A program made the translations under genes and the position numbers. From assembly GCA_003170475.1 (NCBI GenBank), contig PMZI01000071.1:1-47253 (forward strand): DNA of 47,253 nt, written 5' to 3'. This document shows, one piece after another, positions 42,693-47,253 of the stretch. Under the pieces are notes generated by a model, which worked only from the letters and a program-made list of their open reading frames with translations, was not told where the DNA came from and did not search any database. Source of the DNA: Ignavibacteriota bacterium (GTDB lineage Bacteria > Bacteroidota > Ignavibacteria > UBA10030). The stretch's first letter is position 1. Every line of letters starts with the position of its first letter.

Positions 42693-44801
42693 GTGGCTAC
42701 CGCGTCTCAAAAAGAATATCCGACTGACAAGATCCGCAACATTGCATTCATAGGGCATGGCGGTTCCGGCAAGACGACCTTGTCGGAAGCTATGCTCTTC
42801 ACCTCTGGTGCATCGACGAGATTCGGACGGGTGGAAGAGGGAAGTTCCATCTCCGATTACCATCCGGATGAGATCGAGCGCAAGATTTCGATCAATGCTT
42901 CACTGTTGCATTGCGACTGGGACGGGACGAAGTTCAATATTCTCGACACGCCGGGATACTCCGATTTCACTGGAGAAGTAATTTCCTCGCTGAGAGTTGT
43001 CGATATCGCCGTTGTTGTGCTGAAAGCTGTTGAAGGCACGGAAGTCGGAACGGAGATCGTCTGGAACTACACGAAGTTGTATCAAACCCCGACCGTCATC
43101 GTTGTCAACAAACTCGACAACGAAAACGCGGAGTTTGACCACGCCGTTGCATCGGCCAAGAGCCGCTTTGGAAACGACGTAACGCTTATTCAGTTCCCGG
43201 CCAACCAGGGACTGACGTTCGATTCCGTTGTCGATGTCCTGAAGATGAAACTGTATAAATTCAACCGAGATGGAAGCGGAAAATTTACTGAGCTTGACAT
43301 ACCGGCTGATCTCAAGGAAAAAGCCGAGGCATTGCACGAAGAACTGATCGAGAAAATCGCAGAGACCGATGAATCGCTGATGAATAAGTTTTTCGAGGAC
43401 GGCACGCTTCACGATGCGGACTTGCTCAAGGGCTTGAAGTTCGCGCTGAACACCAGGAAGATTTTCCCTGTTTTTTGCACGTCCGCAAGCATGAATATTG
43501 GCCTCGGTTCCATCCTGAGCTTCCTGTCCCAGTATGGTCCGTCGCCTCTCGACCGCGGACCGGTTCCGGCAATGGATATTCAGAAGAACCTGCCAATCCA
43601 GGTCGCACCCGATGCCTCGGGTCAACCGTCGCTCTTTGCATTCAAGACTGTGTCTGAGCAACATGTCGGCGAGCTCTCCTTCTTCCGAGTCCTCTCGGGA
43701 ACTGTAATACCGGGGATCGATCTCACGAACCAGTCCAATGGCAAGGCTGAACGGCTCGGTCAAATTTTTGTCATGAACGGCAAGGAACGCAAGGATGTCG
43801 CACGACTTCTTGCCGGTGATATTGGAGCCGTTGTGAAGTTGAAAGACACGCATACCAACAATACGCTCTCGAGCAAAGCATTTCCGGTCACCTATCCGAC
43901 GATCACCTTTCCGGATCCGGTCATTCGAATGGCCATTGCCCCGAAGGCGAAAGGCGACGAAGACAAGATCGCGACCGGGCTCCACACACTTCATGAAGAA
44001 GACCCAACGTTTATCATTCAGGTTGATGGAGAACTGAGCCAAACGGTCATCGCGGGGCAGGGTGAACTTCATTTGCTCATCGTGACGAAAAGGCTCAAGG
44101 AAAAATACGGCGTTGAAGTCGATCTCGCAGAACCGAAGATTCCGTACAAGGAAGCAATCAAGGGAACAGTCCCTTCGGTTGAGTACAAGCACAAGAAGCA
44201 GACAGGTGGCCGCGGTCAATTTGGACACGTCTATCTGAAGATCGAGCCCCTGCCGCGCGGCACCGGCTTTGAATTCGTCGACGAGGTGGTCGGCGGTGTC
44301 GTCCCCGGGCGTTTCATACCTGCGGTTGAGAAGGGTGTTATCGAGACGATGGCGCGAGGAGTTGTTGCCGGATATCAGGTCGTGGACGTTCGCGTGACGA
44401 TCCATGACGGGTCCTACCATTCAGTAGATTCGGACGAGCATTCGTTCAAGATTGCCGGTGCGATGGCATTCAAAAAGGGAATTATGGAAGCAAGGCCGAT
44501 GCTCCTGGAGCCCATCAACGAAATCGAGGTGATCGTCCCGGATGAATACATGGGCGATGTGATGGGTGACATTTCCGGTCGACGCGGGAAAATCGCCGGT
44601 ATGGAATCCGAAGGTCACTTCCAGAAAATTAAAGCTCTTGTGCCGATGTCGGAGATTCATAAATATTCTACGATTCTCCGGTCCATGACACAAGGCCGCG
44701 GAGTCTATCGCACAAAGTTCTCCCATTACGAGGAATTGCCGAGAGAGCTTGCGGAGAAGGTGATCGCCGCGAAGGAAAAAGCGAAAGAAGATGAAGAGTA
44801 G
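42693..44801 (+). CDS. fusA: Elongation factor G paralog (EF-G2-like translation GTPase)
   Basis: 702 residues. G1 is GHGGSGKTT (21-29), in place of the usual GHIDAGKTT of the main EF-G; G3 is DTPGYSDF (D85); G4 is NKLD (N139). Domains II-V follow: RVLSGTVIPG, IAGQGELHL, TGGRGQFGHVYLKIEP, and DVRVTIHDGSYHSVDSDEHSFKIAG, ending with ISGRRGKIAGMESEGHF. This is the second EF-G type common in Chlorobi and other phyla, possibly acting in ribosome recycling or back-translocation; its exact role is not established. GTG 42693 is preceded by GAGGAG. A terminator follows. The main EF-G is not in the window. Confidence 0.9.
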   Translation: MATASQKEYPTDKIRNIAFIGHGGSGKTTLSEAMLFTSGASTRFGRVEEGSSISDYHPDEIERKISINASLLHCDWDGTKFNILDTPGYSDFTGEVISSLRVVDIAVVVLKAVEGTEVGTEIVWNYTKLYQTPTVIVVNKLDNENAEFDHAVASAKSRFGNDVTLIQFPANQGLTFDSVVDVLKMKLYKFNRDGSGKFTELDIPADLKEKAEALHEELIEKIAETDESLMNKFFEDGTLHDADLLKGLKFALNTRKIFPVFCTSASMNIGLGSILSFLSQYGPSPLDRGPVPAMDIQKNLPIQVAPDASGQPSLFAFKTVSEQHVGELSFFRVLSGTVIPGIDLTNQSNGKAERLGQIFVMNGKERKDVARLLAGDIGAVVKLKDTHTNNTLSSKAFPVTYPTITFPDPVIRMAIAPKAKGDEDKIATGLHTLHEEDPTFIIQVDGELSQTVIAGQGELHLLIVTKRLKEKYGVEVDLAEPKIPYKEAIKGTVPSVEYKHKKQTGGRGQFGHVYLKIEPLPRGTGFEFVDEVVGGVVPGRFIPAVEKGVIETMARGVVAGYQVVDVRVTIHDGSYHSVDSDEHSFKIAGAMAFKKGIMEARPMLLEPINEIEVIVPDEYMGDVMGDISGRRGKIAGMESEGHFQKIKALVPMSEIHKYSTILRSMTQGRGVYRTKFSHYEELPRELAEKVIAAKEKAKEDEE

Positions 44802-44826
44802 TCTTCCTGTGAACGAACATCACTCT

Positions 44827-44853
44827 GGCCCGCGTCATGCGGGCCGAATTTTT
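44827..44853 (+). terminator. Intrinsic terminator of the EF-G-like gene
   Basis: GGCCCGC (44827-44833) pairs with GCGGGCC (44839-44845), 5-base loop, then GAA and five T. It lies 12 bases before the next start codon. Confidence 0.85.
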
Positions 44854-44864
44854 ACAAGCACCCT

Positions 44865-46187
44865 ATGAATGCGCTTGAAAAGAAAATAGCTCAGAAGAAG
44901 GCCCGGATCGGAGTCATTGGACTTGGCTATGTCGGACTGCCGCTGGCTGTCGAATTTGCATCGAAGGGATTCGAGACGCTCGGCATCGAAGTCGACGCGA
45001 AAAAAGTCAAGGCGATTAATTCCGGTCATAACTACATTGCGGATGTCGATGACAAGGTCTTCGCGAAGGTCACAAAAAGCGGGATGTTGAAGGCCGCTGC
45101 GGACTACAGCGATATCCCAAAGCTCGACGTCATTTACATCTGTGTCCCGACTCCGTTCACTCCGAACAAGGAACCGGATATCTCTTACATCGTGGCATCA
45201 GTGAAAGAGATAGCGCCACGGCTGAGGAAGGGTCACCTCGTTATTCTGAAGAGCACGACCTTTCCGAGCACAACAGAACGGTATGTGCAGCCCATCCTCG
45301 AAGAGTCGAACTTGAAAACGGGAAAGGACTACTACCTGGCGTTTTCTCCGGAACGGATCGACCCGGGGAACAAGAAGTGGACGACGGCGAATACACCTGT
45401 CGTCGTGGGAGGCGTGACCACGGAATGCACAAGGCTCGCGTGTCTCGTGACGGCGCAAATTACTCCGAAGGTTGTACCGGTCTCGAGTCCGAAAGTCGCT
45501 GAACTGGAGAAATTGCTGGAGAATATTTTCCGGAGCGTGAATATCGCTTTGGTGAATGAACTCGCCCAGCTTTGCGATCGCATGGGGGGCGTGAACGTTT
45601 GGGAGGTCGTGGAGGCAGCATCGACGAAGCCATTCGGCTTCATGCCGTTCTATCCGGGACCGGGGATCGGGGGGCATTGCATCCTCATCGATCCGTACTA
45701 CCTCTCCTGGCTGGCCCGACAATATGACTTCCAGACGAACTTCATTACCCTCGCGGCCGAGACCAACGAAAACATGCCGTTCTATGTAAAGAACATGGTC
45801 ATGCGTGAGATCAGCATGCTGCCGATAACATTTCCCGAGGCGAACATCCTGATCTTGGGGGTCGCATTCAAGCGGGATGTCGATGACATTCGCCATTCAC
45901 CCGCGCTGAAAGTGATGGAATTGCTACACAACGACGGTGCGAAGAAGATTGCCTACAACGATCCTTTCGTTCCGGTAGTCGAAATCGATGGAGAAAAGTT
46001 CACATCTGTTGAGGTGAGCAAGAAGGCGTTGCAGGATGCAGACTGCGTCCTCATCACGACGGATCACTCCTCATATGACTATGACTTCATCGTAAAGAAT
46101 GCAAAGCGCGTGATCGATGCCCGCAACGCCACCAAGAATGTGAAAGCGGGAAGAAGCAAGATTGTTCTCCTTGGTGACGGCAAATAA
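44865..46187 (+). CDS. wbpA: Nucleotide sugar dehydrogenase (UDP-GlcNAc/ManNAc 6-dehydrogenase type)
   Basis: 440 residues. IGVIGLGYVGLPLAVEFA is the NAD site, CVPTPF and SPERIDPGN follow, the dimer helix contains ENIFRSVNIALVNELAQL, and C272 in GIGGHCILIDPYYL is the catalytic cysteine. The C-terminal domain has ILGVAFKRDVDDIRHSPAL. It oxidises the 6-hydroxyl of a UDP-sugar to a uronate in two NAD steps. Length and the GGHC-IDPYYL block fit WbpA/TviB more than UDP-glucose dehydrogenase, but the substrate is not decided by sequence. It probably serves surface polysaccharide synthesis. Confidence 0.9.
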   Translation: MNALEKKIAQKKARIGVIGLGYVGLPLAVEFASKGFETLGIEVDAKKVKAINSGHNYIADVDDKVFAKVTKSGMLKAAADYSDIPKLDVIYICVPTPFTPNKEPDISYIVASVKEIAPRLRKGHLVILKSTTFPSTTERYVQPILEESNLKTGKDYYLAFSPERIDPGNKKWTTANTPVVVGGVTTECTRLACLVTAQITPKVVPVSSPKVAELEKLLENIFRSVNIALVNELAQLCDRMGGVNVWEVVEAASTKPFGFMPFYPGPGIGGHCILIDPYYLSWLARQYDFQTNFITLAAETNENMPFYVKNMVMREISMLPITFPEANILILGVAFKRDVDDIRHSPALKVMELLHNDGAKKIAYNDPFVPVVEIDGEKFTSVEVSKKALQDADCVLITTDHSSYDYDFIVKNAKRVIDARNATKNVKAGRSKIVLLGDGK

Positions 46188-46205
46188 CCTAAGCGAGGAT
46201 ATCCC

Positions 46206-46694
46206 TTGAAACGATTGTTTGCTCCATGGCGATCTGCGTACATCGCAAGTTTTCGGGACACCTCAAAAAACAAACCGTGTCTCTTTTGCCGGATCGCAAA
46301 AGAACGGCGTGACGAGAAGAACTTCGTTGTCTGGCGCGGAAAGCACTGCTTCCTCGTCATGAATTTGTTTCCCTACAACAGCGGTCATTTGATGGTGGTT
46401 CCGTACAAGCACACCGCTAGACTCGGGTCGCTGTCGGATGAAGTCGCCGTCGAGGTGATGCAGGCGACCGTGATGGGAATGCGCGCTCTCGACAAGGTGA
46501 GTGGACCGCATGGATTCAATCTCGGTGCGAATTTAGGACGAATCGCCGGAGCCGGCATCGACAAGCATATTCATTTTCACATTGTACCCCGATGGAACGG
46601 TGACACCAACTTCATGCCTGTTCTCGCTGACGCGAAACTCATTTCCGAAGACCTCAAGAAAACCTGGGCGAGACTGAAGAAGGCTGTGAAGTAG
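46206..46694 (+). CDS. HIT family protein (Ap4A phosphorylase-like)
   Basis: 162 residues from TTG 46206. The start KRLFAPWRSAYI and CLFC (C25, C28) are typical of the mycobacterial/Chlorobi Ap4A-phosphorylase-like HIT branch; RGKHCFLVMNLFPYNSGHLMVVP and the histidine triad H121-I-H123-F-H125-IVPRW complete the fold. Such enzymes cleave or phosphorolyse dinucleoside polyphosphates or AMP-conjugates. GAGG lies just upstream. It follows the dehydrogenase by 18 bases, probably on one transcript. Zinc binding by the cysteine pair is family knowledge and not certain here. Confidence 0.92.
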   Translation: MKRLFAPWRSAYIASFRDTSKNKPCLFCRIAKERRDEKNFVVWRGKHCFLVMNLFPYNSGHLMVVPYKHTARLGSLSDEVAVEVMQATVMGMRALDKVSGPHGFNLGANLGRIAGAGIDKHIHFHIVPRWNGDTNFMPVLADAKLISEDLKKTWARLKKAVK

Positions 46695-46953
46695 TAGAAC
46701 AAAGCATCACTCGTCAATCTGTCCCTCAGCAAACTCGTTTTCATCTACCTCTTCTTCCACTCTCGATATTCAAGACCTGACAGACCATTGCATCAGCATT
46801 ATCCAGTAAGTCCGTCCATCGCGCCTGCTGAAATTTCAGGACAGAGGGAGCGAACGTCTTTGGGATGGGTCTGGTGTGACAACAATGGGGTGGGACCGAA
46901 TTGCTTCCCACTTGGGTAGGAGCTGTTCAGGCAGATGCATGCCGAAGAAGGTG

Positions 46954-47253
46954 CTAGATGACGATCCTCAACCCAGCCGCGACGGAGACTGTCTGAGGAA
47001 TCTTCCTTGAAAAGAGCATTCCAATGTTTTCGGTCGCAACGTCCAAGCAGACAGCGTGAAAATCCAATGCGAATCCCGCCGCCCATCGAACGCCATCCCT
47101 GCCTCCCATCGAAAGCCCGGTTCTGAGAGGAAGAAAAGAAATCCCACGATACTCCATCCCCAGCGAAAAGCGGGGCTGTGTGACATTGCCCATCGACGAG
47201 TTCAGGCCTTGAGTATAATCAAATGCCAGGAGCATCTTCCTCGGCAGGAAAGT
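46954..47253 (-). CDS. Outer-membrane beta-barrel-like protein, C-terminal part (continues past right edge)
   Basis: The minus-strand frame is open from base 47253 to TGA at 46954-46956, 99 residues. It consists of alternating polar and apolar stretches, such as QPRFSLGMEYRGISFLPLRTG, GVRWAAGFALDFHAVCLDVA and a closing SVAAGLRIVI, the pattern of transmembrane beta-strands. It resembles the C termini of PorV/DUF5723-like conserved outer-membrane proteins of FCB bacteria, though the exact family is uncertain. The gene is convergent with the HIT gene; the 259 bases between show no obvious terminator. Confidence 0.7.
   Translation of the reverse strand, partial: TFLPRKMLLAFDYTQGLNSSMGNVTQPRFSLGMEYRGISFLPLRTGLSMGGRDGVRWAAGFALDFHAVCLDVATENIGMLFSRKIPQTVSVAAGLRIVI

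Noticed and set aside
42900-44420. 506-codon minus-strand frame opposite the EF-G-like gene
   Set aside because: It is a shadow of the strongly conserved plus-strand protein and contains no domain.

Overview
The window reads as one chromosomal stretch of a free-living Gram-negative bacterium from the Bacteroidota/Chlorobiota side of the FCB group, most probably an Ignavibacteria-like lineage. This is inferred from gene content, not from a search. The clues are atpD-atpC standing apart from the other ATP synthase genes, the 31-residue AURKAIP1/COX24-type basic protein typical of these phyla, a YpdA-type bacillithiol disulfide reductase, lipoproteins and secreted peptidases with 'AQ'-type signal cleavage sites, and a C-terminal outer-membrane beta-barrel fragment. 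Unlike Bacteroidia, the genes carry clear Shine-Dalgarno sequences, and several promoters are of the TTGACA-17-TATAAT type. Almost every gene lies on the + strand; the exceptions are a 57-codon gene at 17291-17464 and the partial gene at the right edge. I see no phage, transposase, integrase, CRISPR array or rRNA.

Layout. 1-4910: end of one glutamate dehydrogenase gene with its terminator, then a translationally coupled trio of a double-receiver/ATP-grasp protein, a zinc-ribbon protein and a second glutamate dehydrogenase. 5006-12543: secreted S9 and M1 peptidases, an RDD protein, a tandem pair of small pilin-like proteins and a polytopic membrane protein. 12600-17176: class I fumarase, alkyltransferase-like protein, YbaK deacylase, MgtC-type membrane protein and a TIM-barrel protein. 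17180-17970: a compact intergenic region with a small minus-strand gene, tRNA-Thr(CGT), and a duplicated tRNA 3' end split by a palindrome. 17969-20829: ypdA and atpDC. 21032-25826: a cell-envelope run (alanine racemase, unknown protein, mannose-1-phosphate guanylyltransferase, RlpA, DUF167 protein, phosphodiester glycosidase). 26109-30370: lytic transglycosylase behind a structured leader, a DipZ-like thioredoxin lacking one active-site cysteine, a secreted protein and an MDR oxidoreductase. 30399-39000: metH, gpmA, DUF309, ferredoxin, metallo-hydrolase, Rieske protein, queG and trxB. 39146-46694: sppA, HU, zinc-ribbon/TPR protein, COX24-like protein, YtxH and DUF948 proteins, EF-G paralog, nucleotide-sugar dehydrogenase and HIT protein. 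46954-end: minus-strand OMP fragment.

The genes are mostly housekeeping: nitrogen and one-carbon metabolism, redox and Fe-S proteins, envelope assembly and energy. The least ordinary parts are the receiver/ATP-grasp-ribbon-GDH unit, the small minus-strand gene with a complete expression setup, the tRNA-Thr 3' duplication with its palindromic insertion, the leader of the lytic transglycosylase gene, the DipZ-like protein with an N-x-x-C active site, and two genes that look leaderless.
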